A stretch of 64,000 bases of DNA, taken from an uncultured Acetatifactor sp. Its GTDB lineage: Bacteria > Bacillota > Clostridia > Lachnospirales > Lachnospiraceae. Below, in pieces: positions 26,692 to 35,463 of the stretch. The stretch spans positions 4,911 through 68,910 of the forward strand of contig CAJUGL010000009.1 of the NCBI GenBank assembly GCA_910586515.1, read 5' to 3'. Below the pieces are notes generated by a model that searched no databases, had not been told where the DNA came from, and saw only the letters and a list, made by a program, of their open reading frames with translations. How positions within the stretch are numbered: the first letter of the stretch is position 1; the number at the start of each line of letters is the position of its first letter. A program made the position numbers and the translations under genes.

Positions 26692-28266
26692 TTATTCCAG
26701 ATACTTCAGCGGATCAACCTGGGAACCGTTGATGAGTATCTCAAAATGAACATGGGGCCCTGTGCTGACGCCCGTATTGCCGCTCAGGGCAATCTTCTCC
26801 CCCTGTTTCACCTGCTGTCCTGCGCTTACAAGTACCTTGCTCAGATGCCCGTACCTGGTCTGCCGCCCGTCCTCATGGTCAATATAGACCACATAGCCGT
26901 AACCGCTTCCCCACCCGGCTTTGGTGACCGTGCCGCCGCAGGAGGCGTATACCGCCGTCCCCGTAGGCGTAGCCCAGTCGATGCCCTTATGGTAGGAACT
27001 GGCTCCCCTCTTGGGCGCGGAACGCCGTCCGAAGCCCGAACTTTTTCTTCCGCCGGAGATGGGCTTGATGTAAGTGGGCGGAATCCTGGTGCCCCGCTCT
27101 ACGATTTTCGGCACCGCCGCCATGACCACTTCTTCCTTCAGAATCTCCGTACTCACTTCCTTGTCATTGATATAGGATACCTCCGCAACAACCTTTCTAA
27201 ACCCTGCGGAAGGCTGCTGATGCACTACCGTGGTAGTGGTATACCAGCTGTCATTGTCAATATACTCGATATCCGCGTCATATATCTCCTCGTAATACTT
27301 TTCCTCCACTCTGGTCACGGACAGTTCCGGCTCCGGCACGGTAATCAGCAGCTTCTGCCCTATCTGCAGCACCGAATTTTCGTCCTCCAGGCTGTCGTTC
27401 ATCCCGATAATCGTGTCCATGGGGATATTCACCTTGATGGCGATCTCGGAGAGCGTGTCCCCTCCGGCCACCTCATAAACGCTGGGCGTCTCCTGCTCCA
27501 TGATGACCAGACCGATTGCCTCCTCAAGAGGGGTGAGCCTGCTCTCCGGCAGATAAGTCTCGGCGATCTCTATCTCCTCGGAAAAGTCCATGGAAAGAAT
27601 CCCCAGTTCATAATCCGAGAAATCCTTCCGCGTATCTATATCCTGTTCGCCGTTTAATCCTGATACAAAAGAACGTAATCCGGCCTCCGTATAGACATGC
27701 CAGTCTTCCCCGCCGCTTTGGGAAGCATCCACCACCTCCGCAGTCAGCACACTGAATTCCCGCTCCGTATCCCCCTTGAGTTCAACAGTAAACTTGCCCC
27801 CGTTCCCGTATTTGTCAAGAGCTGCCAGAAGAAGCTGCCTCACTTCTTCCATACTGGCCAGATTGATCATATACTCGTTCACCTTCAGCGTATAGGAACG
27901 GTGCAGCGTCTCCTTTACACTGCCGCTCAAGGCCTCTTCCATCCGCAGGAGCACATCCTCCTCCCTGTCAACCTTTCCCCACAGCACTTCCTCTCCCGAG
28001 TACGTCATCTCCGGCTCCATAAAGACCAGGTCTTCACTGGCCGCGGCCACATTCTTCCGGGCCTGTCCGAAAAGCTCCCCTATCCGGGCCTTGTCCCCCA
28101 GCGTTCCCACAGCCTGTCCGTTTACCTGTATATGAAAGAAATTCTCTCCCGTCTGCGCAAAAGGCGTATATCCCTTCATGGGCAGCATACACACAAAAAT
28201 CGTAGCTGCCGTAACCTTAATATATGTAAATTTGTATTTTTTATCATTCCTTTTTCTGTTTTTCAT
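26692..28266 (-). CDS. LysM-G5-M23 cell-wall peptidase
   Basis: 524 residues with ATG 28266. An N-terminal membrane segment (IKVTAATIFVCMLPM) is followed by a ~230-residue region of unknown fold, a LysM domain (YEVAGGDTLSEIAIKVNIPM), a G5-like domain (YYEEIYDADIEYIDNDSWYT onward) and a C-terminal M23 peptidase. Zinc ligands are visible in HKGID (426-430) and in PHVHF (504-508). It should cut peptidoglycan cross-bridges outside the membrane. The domain order is that of DipM/NlpD-like or spore-associated M23 proteins. Confidence 0.93.
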   Translation of the reverse strand: MKNRKRNDKKYKFTYIKVTAATIFVCMLPMKGYTPFAQTGENFFHIQVNGQAVGTLGDKARIGELFGQARKNVAAASEDLVFMEPEMTYSGEEVLWGKVDREEDVLLRMEEALSGSVKETLHRSYTLKVNEYMINLASMEEVRQLLLAALDKYGNGGKFTVELKGDTEREFSVLTAEVVDASQSGGEDWHVYTEAGLRSFVSGLNGEQDIDTRKDFSDYELGILSMDFSEEIEIAETYLPESRLTPLEEAIGLVIMEQETPSVYEVAGGDTLSEIAIKVNIPMDTIIGMNDSLEDENSVLQIGQKLLITVPEPELSVTRVEEKYYEEIYDADIEYIDNDSWYTTTTVVHQQPSAGFRKVVAEVSYINDKEVSTEILKEEVVMAAVPKIVERGTRIPPTYIKPISGGRKSSGFGRRSAPKRGASSYHKGIDWATPTGTAVYASCGGTVTKAGWGSGYGYVVYIDHEDGRQTRYGHLSKVLVSAGQQVKQGEKIALSGNTGVSTGPHVHFEILINGSQVDPLKYLE

Positions 28267-28385
28267 CCGTCTTCCGTCTTCTTTTTACTTGGTTGATTTT
28301 ACTGCCGCCGACAAAAATATTGTATCAGCATTTCCGCCCTCTGTAAAGAGAACGTTATCAGTATTCCCCTTTATCCGAAAAATAT

Positions 28386-28449
28386 GTCTCGTGATTTTCG
28401 TGCAAAATACGCACGAAAACACTTCGCGGAGGCACCTGTGAACAGTAAC
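28386..28449. repeat. Half copy of the palindromic element (reverse orientation)
   Basis: The inverse complement reads GTTACTGTTCACAGGTGCCT and continues to CACGAGACA, matching 23460-23523 with about one mismatch. It contains the TTTTCGTGC/GCACGAAAA hairpin. It lies just upstream of the M23 peptidase gene start and past the end of the membrane glycosyltransferase gene. Confidence 0.85.
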
Positions 28450-28466
28450 AAAATATGTGCAGTAAT

Positions 28467-30059
28467 TCAGAAGTCCCCTTTTCCCCTTTCTCCTTCCGGA
28501 CTCACCAGAAGGTAATTGCCCAGTTCCCGAATCACTTCACCTTCAAAAGGAAGCTCCTCCGAGACATGTACCAGGTACAATCCCTCCCTGTCCGCCTCCT
28601 CCAGATACTCTGCATTAATGTAATGGTAACGCTCCCCATAGGGGTTCAGCTCCCTGCCCCCCTTTACCGTTGTCCGCTCCTGATAATACGCGGCGTCGAT
28701 TTTACAGGCATACTGCGTCAGGATCTCCGCCATGGACAGATTATACTGCCAGTCCATATGACCGGTAATATAAAGTCTGGGATATTCTTCCATTTTGTCT
28801 GCCTCCGCAACAGCCTCCAGAAAATTCACGTTAAAATATACTTTGATTTCTTCCGCAAAGGAAGTGAAATAGGTGTACAGAAACAAAAGAAAACATGCTC
28901 CGTAAGCGCAGAAAATATACGGTTTTAAGCATTTTATCTTTTCAATTACCGTTTTTATTCCCAGACCGCACAGAAAGATCAAGGGATAGAAAATGATATT
29001 GATCCTGTTCACATTTACTTCCCGGGTAATTATCCCCACCCAAAAACCCGTAAGCAAAAATCCCCAAAGCGCCAGTATTCCGGCCTGCCGCTCCCGGTTT
29101 TTCTCCCGGAAAAGCTCCCGGGTACAGACAGCGATCCCTGTCAGCACAAAGGGAATGGAGATATGGTACAGCGGACCGAACAGGGGAATGCTGTTAAATA
29201 AATGATCCGGAACCTGTATAATGCAGACTTTGATCAGGGCCAGAAGATTATCTGCCAGCTGTGATAAGGAAAAATTCAGGAAAAGAATATCCCCGCTCCT
29301 GATACTCTCCGGAAAATAACTCATGGTAAAAAGCGGCGTCTCAATGGTTGGAAGACCAAAAAAGTTAATGGCCATCACCAGTATCTCCGGCAAAGCCACC
29401 AAAATAAAAACACAGACGCACGCCAACACTTCCCTCACCCGCAGCTGCCGCCGCCAGATGCACCATACCCCGTACACAGTCAGAAACGGAGTGACGGAAT
29501 ACACGGCAACCCCGTAACAGTAAAAGGTCAATCCGAAAAAAAACATGGATGCATAAAGATACCTGCGTTTCTCCAGACCCATCAGCAGCAGATAAAAGGC
29601 CAGCAGGAACACATGGGGAAAGAGATTACAGTCCAGAGACCAGCGACTCTGCATAATCTGCCACGGATTAACGGCTGTCAAAAGCATAATACCCAGAGCC
29701 ATTCTTTCGGAAAAAAGACGCTTCCCCACCAGGTATGCCAGCACCACGCCGCCGCAGCCGGCCAGAAGCATGGGCAGCCGGACCGCCAGAGTTCCGAACC
29801 CCAGCAGGCGGATAAACGGAACCATGCAGTAGGACAGCAGCACACTCATCTGTCCGTATTTCCAGGCGGTAAAATGCACCGGCAGGCGCGTCCCAAACCG
29901 ATCCGTACCGTAGAGAGACAAGGCCCATGCATCCACTCCCGCCATGGCTTCGTCCTGGTTTATCCCGCCCGGCACACTGCCGAAACAGACGCTGCGCACC
30001 AAGACAGCCAGCGCCAAAATCCCCAGAAATATCCAGCGCTGTTTACCGGCTTTTCTCAT
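28467..30059 (-). CDS. GT39-like membrane glycosyltransferase (copy 1)
   Basis: 530 residues with ATG 30059, whose first base is the last of the preceding gene's TGA stop. About 11 hydrophobic segments. The first extracytoplasmic loop carries GGINQDEAMAGVDAWALSLY, with the Asp-Glu of GT-C (ArnT/PMT-like) enzymes, then GTDRFGTRLPVHFTAWKYGQ and AVNPWQIMQSRWSLDCNLFP. Such enzymes move sugars from polyprenyl carriers to surface polymers, lipids or proteins. It is clearly paralogous to the protein at 37120. Acceptor and donor are unknown. Confidence 0.78.
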   Translation of the reverse strand: MRKAGKQRWIFLGILALAVLVRSVCFGSVPGGINQDEAMAGVDAWALSLYGTDRFGTRLPVHFTAWKYGQMSVLLSYCMVPFIRLLGFGTLAVRLPMLLAGCGGVVLAYLVGKRLFSERMALGIMLLTAVNPWQIMQSRWSLDCNLFPHVFLLAFYLLLMGLEKRRYLYASMFFFGLTFYCYGVAVYSVTPFLTVYGVWCIWRRQLRVREVLACVCVFILVALPEILVMAINFFGLPTIETPLFTMSYFPESIRSGDILFLNFSLSQLADNLLALIKVCIIQVPDHLFNSIPLFGPLYHISIPFVLTGIAVCTRELFREKNRERQAGILALWGFLLTGFWVGIITREVNVNRINIIFYPLIFLCGLGIKTVIEKIKCLKPYIFCAYGACFLLFLYTYFTSFAEEIKVYFNVNFLEAVAEADKMEEYPRLYITGHMDWQYNLSMAEILTQYACKIDAAYYQERTTVKGGRELNPYGERYHYINAEYLEEADREGLYLVHVSEELPFEGEVIRELGNYLLVSPEGERGKGDF

Positions 30060-31315
30060 CAGAACACCCCCGCATTATATCCCTGAAACAAGTAGATAAA
30101 AAACTCCATGCCGCAGCGCAGATGGTGCAGAAAAAGCCACAGCTGCGGCACAACAAAAAGCTTGAATATCCACGGCTTCCATCCGCACAGATTCTTCATC
30201 ATCTGAAGGATTCCCATGGCATACACAAAGAAAAGTCCGTGCATATATCCCCAGGAAAAATTCATGTGCTCCAGCCTGAACCCCTTCTCATACAGAAATA
30301 AAAAGGAAAGGAATCCCGCCGCCATCAGCTGCCAGGCCAGCCTGAATCCCCCGTCTCTCTTCAGCTCCCGAAAATTCAGCGCCAGAGTACAGAAGGGAAA
30401 CAACAGGGCCAGCATAACGCTGAGGGGAATATTGGAAGAATAAATATGCCACGCTCTGCCCAACGAAACTCCGATACCGGTCTCACTGCCTGACGCACTC
30501 CCTCCGGTAAATACCCGAAAAAACTGGCCGATCAGCAGAAGTCCCGTAGGCAGAAAGCAGCTCCCCAGCAGAAGCGTATTCCTCCAGATTGCAAATCGGG
30601 AACGCAGCAGACGGTACAGCAGCACAAGCCCCACCACCGGAAGCAGAATAAAAGTAAAACTGGGCTTGGTAAAAGCCGCAAGAAAGCTGAACAGCGCCAG
30701 CTGCAGCGCCTTTCCCGTCCCGATTTTCTCCTCGTATTCCTCCAGCAGTTCCTGCGTCAGAAAGAAACAGACCACGGAAAACGGGCGCACTGCCAGATAA
30801 GTGGCATTCCAGTAGGGATTGGGCGTGAGTATGCCGCTGCAGCGGTAGATGTAATCATAGCCGAAAATCTTGACCTCCTTCGGCCCATAATACATGGAGA
30901 CAAAAAACAAGGAAAACACCGCAAGAGTCACTCCCATATCCCACAGAAAATTCCAGCGCACCAGCTGCTTTGCGGCATAGTCCCTCATACGCCTGCCAAA
31001 ATAGCGCTTTACCAGAAATACTCCCAGCGAATTCAGCAGCATGGTGGAAAAAGCCACCGCAGCCTCCGGACCTGCCATGGGCATCCAGAGTCTTGACAGC
31101 CAGAAAAAGAAGCGGTAGGGAAATTCATAGCCGCTCTCCAGTCCCTCCGTCTCCAATATATAGGCCCTCATGTCGGAAGTGTACATCCCCTGATACTCCA
31201 CAGCCTGCCTGTAAAACAAAACCAGCGTCAGCCCGGAATATAAAAGCAGCAAAATGCCGAAAAAAAACACATCCGGATTCACGCCGCGGCGGCCGTCTCT
31301 CTCTTTGGTTGTCAT
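30059..31315 (-). CDS. Polytopic membrane protein of unknown function
   Basis: 418 residues from ATG 31315 (AAGGG upstream; a GTG at 31339 is possible). About 10 transmembrane segments (for example VFFFGILLLLYSGLTLVLF and FILLPVVGLVLLYRLL). An extracytoplasmic loop after the first helix contains YQGMYTSDMRAYILETEG, which resembles the loop of GT-C-like enzymes. Its stop overlaps the start of the GT39-like gene, so the two probably work together in surface glycan synthesis. Confidence 0.7.
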   Translation of the reverse strand: MTTKERDGRRGVNPDVFFFGILLLLYSGLTLVLFYRQAVEYQGMYTSDMRAYILETEGLESGYEFPYRFFFWLSRLWMPMAGPEAAVAFSTMLLNSLGVFLVKRYFGRRMRDYAAKQLVRWNFLWDMGVTLAVFSLFFVSMYYGPKEVKIFGYDYIYRCSGILTPNPYWNATYLAVRPFSVVCFFLTQELLEEYEEKIGTGKALQLALFSFLAAFTKPSFTFILLPVVGLVLLYRLLRSRFAIWRNTLLLGSCFLPTGLLLIGQFFRVFTGGSASGSETGIGVSLGRAWHIYSSNIPLSVMLALLFPFCTLALNFRELKRDGGFRLAWQLMAAGFLSFLFLYEKGFRLEHMNFSWGYMHGLFFVYAMGILQMMKNLCGWKPWIFKLFVVPQLWLFLHHLRCGMEFFIYLFQGYNAGVF

Positions 31316-31342
31316 CACGTTTCCCTTACCCTTAATCACCCT

Positions 31343-31936
31343 TTATTTCTGCCGTTTTCCCTTCTTCACACTGTAGCCGAACGTCCCCAGCCGCTCTCCG
31401 CAGGCATAATAAACGCCGTGAGAATATACGATAGGATCCGCCTGTTCCAGGTGAAATTTATTCTTGTCATCCATATATTGTGTGTCGGCCTGAACCGCCT
31501 CCACCTCTGCCAGAAACAGATGATGGGAGCCCAAAGGCAATACTTCGCGCACCCTGCACTCCAGGCTCACGGGACTCTCCCCAATCAGCGGCGCTCTGAC
31601 CTTCTCCCCGGGAACAGGGGTCAGCCCCAGCTCCCTGAACTTATCCACATCCCTTCCGCTTTTGACACCGCAGAAATCCGTTGCGAACACCAGTTCTCTG
31701 GTGGTCAGATTCACCGCAAACTCTCCTGTTCTCCGCAGAATAGGATAAGAATATCTCTCCGGCCGAACAGATATGCTTATCATCGGCGGATTTGTGCACA
31801 CAGTCCCCGCCCAGGCGATGGTGATAATATTATATCTCCCGTTTTCATCGGCCATACTCACCATAACCACCGGAAGAGGATAGAGCATATTCCCCGGCTT
31901 CCATATATCCTTTTTCCTCTGTTCGCTTCCCTGCAT
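31343..31936 (-). CDS. Flavin reductase-like (FMN-binding) protein
   Basis: 197 residues from ATG 31936 (AAGGGT upstream). It has the split-barrel flavin reductase pattern: NMLYPLPVVMVSMADENGRY, NIITIAWAGTVCTNPPMISI, RPERYSYPILRRTGEFAVNL and a later LGSHHLFLAEVEAVQ. Members bind FMN and pass electrons to partner oxidoreductases or act as flavoredoxins in anaerobes. It sits upstream of the membrane protein gene with a 27-base gap. Confidence 0.85.
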   Translation of the reverse strand: MQGSEQRKKDIWKPGNMLYPLPVVMVSMADENGRYNIITIAWAGTVCTNPPMISISVRPERYSYPILRRTGEFAVNLTTRELVFATDFCGVKSGRDVDKFRELGLTPVPGEKVRAPLIGESPVSLECRVREVLPLGSHHLFLAEVEAVQADTQYMDDKNKFHLEQADPIVYSHGVYYACGERLGTFGYSVKKGKRQK

Positions 31937-31979
31937 ACCCTTCACCTTTACCGAAACTCCACCCTGATGTGAAAAGCCG

Positions 31980-32630
31980 TCACACCAGACCGGCCATCAC
32001 AAGCAACTGCAGAAGCACTGCCCCCATAGACAAAATCAGCGCGGCTGCAGATATCCCCAGCACTGCCCCTGTTCTGCCTTTCAGGGATGCCACGGCTCCT
32101 TTCAGCTCATTCAGATTCTCTGTCTGCTTGCCGCTCTCCTCCACCAGCACTGCCTGTACATTTCGGTATACCTTCACGCACTCCTTATGTACATTCTCTT
32201 CCACCCCGTCCAGCTTTTCGAACACAGGACCTGAGGCCTGCGCTTCCAGCTGCCCGCAGATAAGATCTACCTTCTCCCCCAGAGACTCCGACAGGGACTC
32301 AAGCTGTCCCGCAACCGCTTTATCCATGCCGGCCAGCCGCTCCTGGGCCTGTCCCAGAATCGCCAGAATATCCTTCGCCTCCTTCTGCAGACTCCTGATT
32401 CCCTCCGCGCTTTCCTCCGCCAGCTGTCCGGCCGTATTCTCCCTCTCCCGAACCTCGGCCACCTTCCCGAAACCGTCGTCAATCAGCTTCTGCAGTCTGG
32501 TCACACATTCATTATATTCGGCTATCTGATTCTTCAGCCTGTTCAGCTCCTCCACATCAGCCGCCGTATTCGCCTTGATGATTTCCTGCGCAGTCAGCTT
32601 CTGTGCCAGCTTATCCATAAACATGTCCAT
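31980..32630 (-). CDS. Coiled-coil protein with C-terminal membrane anchor
   Basis: 216 residues with ATG 32630 behind AGGAGGAAACGAG. Long amphipathic helices with heptad periodicity (EELNRLKNQIAEYNECVTRL, LEEKVDLICGQLE-type segments) end in one hydrophobic helix near the C-terminus (AVLGISAAALILSMGAVLLQ). A tail-anchored topology with the coil in the cytoplasm is likely. The family is not recognised. Confidence 0.65.
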   Translation of the reverse strand: MDMFMDKLAQKLTAQEIIKANTAADVEELNRLKNQIAEYNECVTRLQKLIDDGFGKVAEVRERENTAGQLAEESAEGIRSLQKEAKDILAILGQAQERLAGMDKAVAGQLESLSESLGEKVDLICGQLEAQASGPVFEKLDGVEENVHKECVKVYRNVQAVLVEESGKQTENLNELKGAVASLKGRTGAVLGISAAALILSMGAVLLQLLVMAGLV

Positions 32631-32781
32631 CTCGTTTCCTCCTTATTTGCAGTTCCGCAGCCAACCGGCCCGAACCTTTCCCCTCACGATCAGTGATCGC
32701 CTAATTCCCGACATCTTAACATTACTCTACCATTTTTTACTGCATATTACAATATGATACCAGGGGCAAAGTTCAAAAATC

Positions 32782-32806
32782 GTCTCGTGATTTTCGTGCA
32801 AAATGT
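32782..32806. repeat. Fragment of the palindromic element
   Basis: GTCTCGTGATTTTCGTGCAAAATGTAC repeats the hairpin arm seen at 23492-23523 and 28386-28410, then diverges. Confidence 0.6.
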
Positions 32807-32983
32807 ACATTACTGTCTTTATTCCCTTTATCTTTTTGTAATATTCACCATATATTTACATTTTATTCATAATTTATCCATATTCTATTGCTATACTATG
32901 TTTGTCGTTAAGAAGAGATTTTTACGATATCCCAATACCTCCAACAATATGGCAGTGGCAGATCAGATGGTTTTTTCATAATG

Positions 32984-33009
32984 GCCCAGATACCGAAAGG
33001 TGTCTGGGC
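32984..33009. other. Hairpin with GAAA tetraloop in an intergenic region
   Basis: GCCCAGATACC-GAAA-GGTGTCTGGGC is an 11-bp stem (one G-T pair) closed by a GNRA loop. It has no T-tract on either side, so it is not a standard terminator. The surrounding gap (32631-33191) holds no gene; it also contains an element fragment, a longer repeat and the terminator of the alarmone synthetase gene. Confidence 0.55.
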
Positions 33010-33045
33010 ACTCCTCATTTAATCGGATAGGGTGATTTTATCCCT

Positions 33046-33089
33046 GTGCGCCGCTTTAGCGGCAGACTTCCAGGTGCGGGAAGCCGTAC
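33046..33089. repeat. Second dispersed repeat family, copy 1
   Basis: GTGCGCCGCTTTAGCGGCAG is followed by ACTTCCAGGTGCGGGAAGCC and GTAC. The inverse of 35413-35453 has the same order of blocks with a few changes. The first block is itself a small palindrome (GCCGCTTTAGCGGC). Confidence 0.7.
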
Positions 33090-33109
33090 TTTGTGCACGG
33101 GCCTGCGCA

Positions 33110-33149
33110 TAAAACAAAGAGGGAGCCTGCAGACAAGCTCTCCCCCTCT
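33110..33149 (-). terminator. Terminator after the alarmone synthetase gene
   Basis: Minus strand AGAGGGGGAGAGC-ttgtctgca-GGCTCCCTCT is followed by TTGTTTTATG. It lies about 45 bases past the stop. Confidence 0.7.
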
Positions 33150-33191
33150 GACCTTCTCAAAAATCCTCTCCCCTATGGCGAAACATCTGTC

Positions 33192-33836
33192 CTAATCCCG
33201 GCGCCCGCCCGATATGGCAAGAATTTCCTCGTTCAGTTTCAACATCCTGGCATCCAAATCCGCTACCATTTTTGCGCACTCTACCAGCTCGATTCGGATC
33301 TCCTCCGGAGCGTCTCCTTCGAATTTATAGTGAATTTTATGCTCCAAGCTTGCCCAGAAATCCATGGCCACCGTCCTGATCTGGATCTCTACCTTCGTAT
33401 CCACAGTCCGGTCGGACAAGTATACCGGAACCGTCACGATCATATGATAGCTCTTGTATCCGCTGGCCTTGGGAAACGTAATGTAATCTTTCACCGCTAT
33501 CACACGAATATCTCTCTGCTCGCTGATCATATCCGCAATCCGGTAGATGTCGGAAGTAAACGAGCAGATGACCCGAATGCCCGCGATATCATTTATGTAC
33601 TTTATCATATTGTCAATCGTTGACTCATGGCCGTCACGCTTCAGCTTTTTCACAATGCTCTCCGGCGTCTTAATTCGGGCCTTAATGTGTTCGATGGGAT
33701 TGTAACGGTGCACATGCTGAAACTCATCGTTCAATATCTCCATCTTGGTTTCGATCATCTTGAGCGCGGCATTATAGATCAGCGTTACCTCTTTCCAGCT
33801 GTCAATGCCTTCTCCGTTGCCTTCTTTCAGTTCCAT
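33192..33836 (-). CDS. Small alarmone synthetase (RelQ/YjbM-like GTP pyrophosphokinase)
   Basis: 214 residues from ATG 33836, chosen because AAAAGGAGCGGAC precedes it; the longer frame to 34223 only reads repeats. RelA/SpoT synthetase motifs: HVHRYNPIEHIKARIKTPES, KYINDIAGIRVICSFTSDIY, YITFPKASGYKSYHMIV and VEIQIRTVAMDFWASLEHKI. There is no HD hydrolase or TGS/ACT region, so it is a single-domain synthetase that makes (p)ppGpp from GTP or GDP and ATP. It should work without ribosome control, responding to cell-envelope or other stress. Confidence 0.93.
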   Translation of the reverse strand: MELKEGNGEGIDSWKEVTLIYNAALKMIETKMEILNDEFQHVHRYNPIEHIKARIKTPESIVKKLKRDGHESTIDNMIKYINDIAGIRVICSFTSDIYRIADMISEQRDIRVIAVKDYITFPKASGYKSYHMIVTVPVYLSDRTVDTKVEIQIRTVAMDFWASLEHKIHYKFEGDAPEEIRIELVECAKMVADLDARMLKLNEEILAISGGRRD

Positions 33837-34133
33837 GTCCGCTCCTTTTATCCGGCACGCGCCATTCCTGACAAACCCGTCAAACCGCAGTCCCGGGCCA
33901 TCTTCATGCCCTCCATACTTTTCTCTGCCCGGGAACAGAACCTCCGGCCATTGTCCTGCGCGATATACAGGTCCGTTTGGACGCTTTCTACCTAGAATAA
34001 TGTTATTATACCACATATACCAGCATAAATGTAGATGATTCACAAAAAAATTCCTTATAAAATTCTTTCCCTGACGGCCGCATTTTGCCGTACCTTTCAT
34101 TATATGGTTCTCTGCGGATAAATATTCGTTACT
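33837..34133. other. Intergenic stretch upstream of the alarmone synthetase gene
   Basis: No gene is supported here. It contains the ribosome binding site and probable promoter of the alarmone synthetase gene. The part from 34020 to 34133 is AT-rich and without clear features up to the 28-bp repeats. Confidence 0.5.
34005..34013 (-). promoter_or_regulatory. Extended -10 promoter for the alarmone synthetase gene
   Basis: Minus strand TGGTATAAT (TG-N-TATAAT) is a perfect extended -10 element; the -35 region (TACATT) is poor, as is usual for this class. Initiation near 33998 would give a leader of about 160 bases. Confidence 0.45.
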
Positions 34134-34161
34134 GTTCACTCCGCGGAGGCACCGGTGAACC
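34134..34161. repeat. 28-bp palindromic repeat, copy 1
   Basis: GTTCACTCCGCGGAGGCACC followed by GGTGAACC, with inverted ends GTTCAC/GTGAAC. An identical copy is at 34194. The inverse shares GTTCAC-GGTGCCTCCGC-AGTG with the element at 23466, so it belongs to the same family. Confidence 0.8.
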
Positions 34162-34193
34162 CGCTTTGCCAGATTGCGGATGCGCTCGGTGTC

Positions 34194-34221
34194 GTTCACT
34201 CCGCGGAGGCACCGGTGAACC
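34194..34221. repeat. 28-bp palindromic repeat, copy 2
   Basis: Identical to 34134-34161, separated by 32 bases of unrelated sequence. No cas genes are present in the window. Confidence 0.8.
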
Positions 34222-34338
34222 AAATATTCGTCTTGCGTTTGCGGTTAAAATCATTTACCATTAGATCAGAATCTATTTTTTCCTGTTGAGGCTGATGTGA
34301 AGCCCGGCAAAAGACGGAACCAAAATAAGGAGGCTAAA

Positions 34339-34605
34339 ATGTTCAGACTATGGGCAAGAATATTCAAAGACGGACATCTTCTCAAAGATACCTGCATAGA
34401 GGACGGCAGAAAGGACACACGCACCCACAAAGTCTTCCACGCGCTGGACGAAGTATGCTGCCAGTTTGACCTTGGCCGGCCGATCTGGCTGGACAAGACC
34501 ATCTCCGATTTTAAGCGCCACAGCAAAGTGCGTTTTACGGAGGACAATTTTATAGAAGGAATAGACTTTGATTATTTGGAAATTCAGATTATTGAAGAAG
34601 ATTAG
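34339..34605 (+). CDS. Small hypothetical protein
   Basis: 88 residues from ATG 34339 with AAGGAGG seven bases upstream. The sequence (MFRLWARIFKDGHLLKDTCI, then RTHKVFHALDEVCCQFDLGR) looks like a compact alpha/beta protein with many charged residues. I do not recognise a named domain. It ends just before the promoter of the hemolysin-III-like gene. Confidence 0.75.
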   Translation: MFRLWARIFKDGHLLKDTCIEDGRKDTRTHKVFHALDEVCCQFDLGRPIWLDKTISDFKRHSKVRFTEDNFIEGIDFDYLEIQIIEED

Positions 34606-34607
34606 TA

Positions 34608-34634
34608 TTGACTTTTTTCCAATCCGGGTATAAT
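34608..34634 (+). promoter_or_regulatory. Promoter of the hemolysin III-like gene
   Basis: TTGACT and a perfect TATAAT are separated by 15 bases, which is short. It lies 65 bases upstream of the ATG at 34700. Confidence 0.45.
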
Positions 34635-34699
34635 ATCAATCTAGAACACATAGTTTTCAAAACTACATTTACCAGATTTGATAATTAGGAGGTCTTGTT

Positions 34700-35350
34700 A
34701 TGCAAATTACGATAAGAGAACCCGGAAGCGCAATTACTCACTTTATCGGAATGATGATGGCTGTATTTGCGGCAGTGCCCCTGTTGATAAAAGCCGGCAT
34801 ATCCTCCGGCGGACAGAATTTTACCGCAATGGCAGTGTTCATGGCAAGCATGATTATGCTGTACGGAGCCAGCGCTGCCTACCATTCCGTCAACCTGTCC
34901 GGAAGATATCTCCGGATCTTCAGAAAAGTGGACCATATGATGATTTTTGTCCTGATTGCCGGCTCATATACGCCGGTATGCCTCATTGTGCTGGGCGGGG
35001 ACACCGGATACACGCTGCTGGCCCTGGTCTGGGGCATCGCATTGGCAGGCATACTCATCAAAGCCTGTTGGATCACCTGCCCAAAATGGTTTTCTTCCGT
35101 AATTTACATCGCCATGGGCTGGGTATGCGTGCTGGTGTTCGGCCGCCTGCTGGATACACTGTGCCCGGCCGCTTTTCTGTGGCTGCTGGCAGGAGGAATC
35201 ATCTATACTGCGGGCGGTGTAATCTATGCGCTAAAACTCCCCCTGTTCAACTCCAGGCACAAGGATTTCGGCTCCCATGAGCTATTCCACCTGTTCGTCA
35301 TGGCCGGAAGCGTATGCCATTTCATTTTTATGTATTTCTATGTAGCCTGA
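34700..35350 (+). CDS. Hemolysin III / PAQR-family membrane protein
   Basis: 216 residues with ATG 34700 behind TTAGGAGGTCTTGTT. Seven hydrophobic segments with family motifs: GSAITHFIGMMMAV, ASAAYHSVNLSGRYLRIFRK (Ser/His near the first metal ligand), VDHMMIFVLIAGSYTPVCL and HELFHLFVMAGSVCHF with the paired His of the HxxxH metal site. It belongs to the hemolysin III / YqfA branch of PAQR proteins, probably a metal-dependent membrane hydrolase; its physiological role is unsettled. Confidence 0.9.
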   Translation: MQITIREPGSAITHFIGMMMAVFAAVPLLIKAGISSGGQNFTAMAVFMASMIMLYGASAAYHSVNLSGRYLRIFRKVDHMMIFVLIAGSYTPVCLIVLGGDTGYTLLALVWGIALAGILIKACWITCPKWFSSVIYIAMGWVCVLVFGRLLDTLCPAAFLWLLAGGIIYTAGGVIYALKLPLFNSRHKDFGSHELFHLFVMAGSVCHFIFMYFYVA

Positions 35351-35412
35351 AAATCCCTGGTGAACGAACAGGGGCAAAATACCTTTCCCCGGAGAGTCTT
35401 ATCTCATAGGAC

Positions 35413-35453
35413 GTACTTTGCGCACCTGGAATTTTGCCGCTGAAACGGCGCAC
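35413..35453. repeat. Second dispersed repeat family, copy 2 (reverse)
   Basis: Its inverse complement reads GTGCGCCGTTTCAGCGGCAA, then AATTCCAGGTGCGCAAAGTAC, matching the copy at 33046. Confidence 0.7.
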
Positions 35454-35463
35454 GGGCCGCACG

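Noticed and set aside
34134..34221. Possible CRISPR array (28-bp repeat, 32-bp spacer)
   Set aside because: Only two copies, the unit belongs to a dispersed palindromic family seen at 23466 and 28420, and no cas gene is in the window.
33837..34223. N-terminal extension of the alarmone synthetase
   Set aside because: The extension translates the 28-bp repeats and an intergenic promoter region; a strong ribosome binding site precedes ATG 33836.
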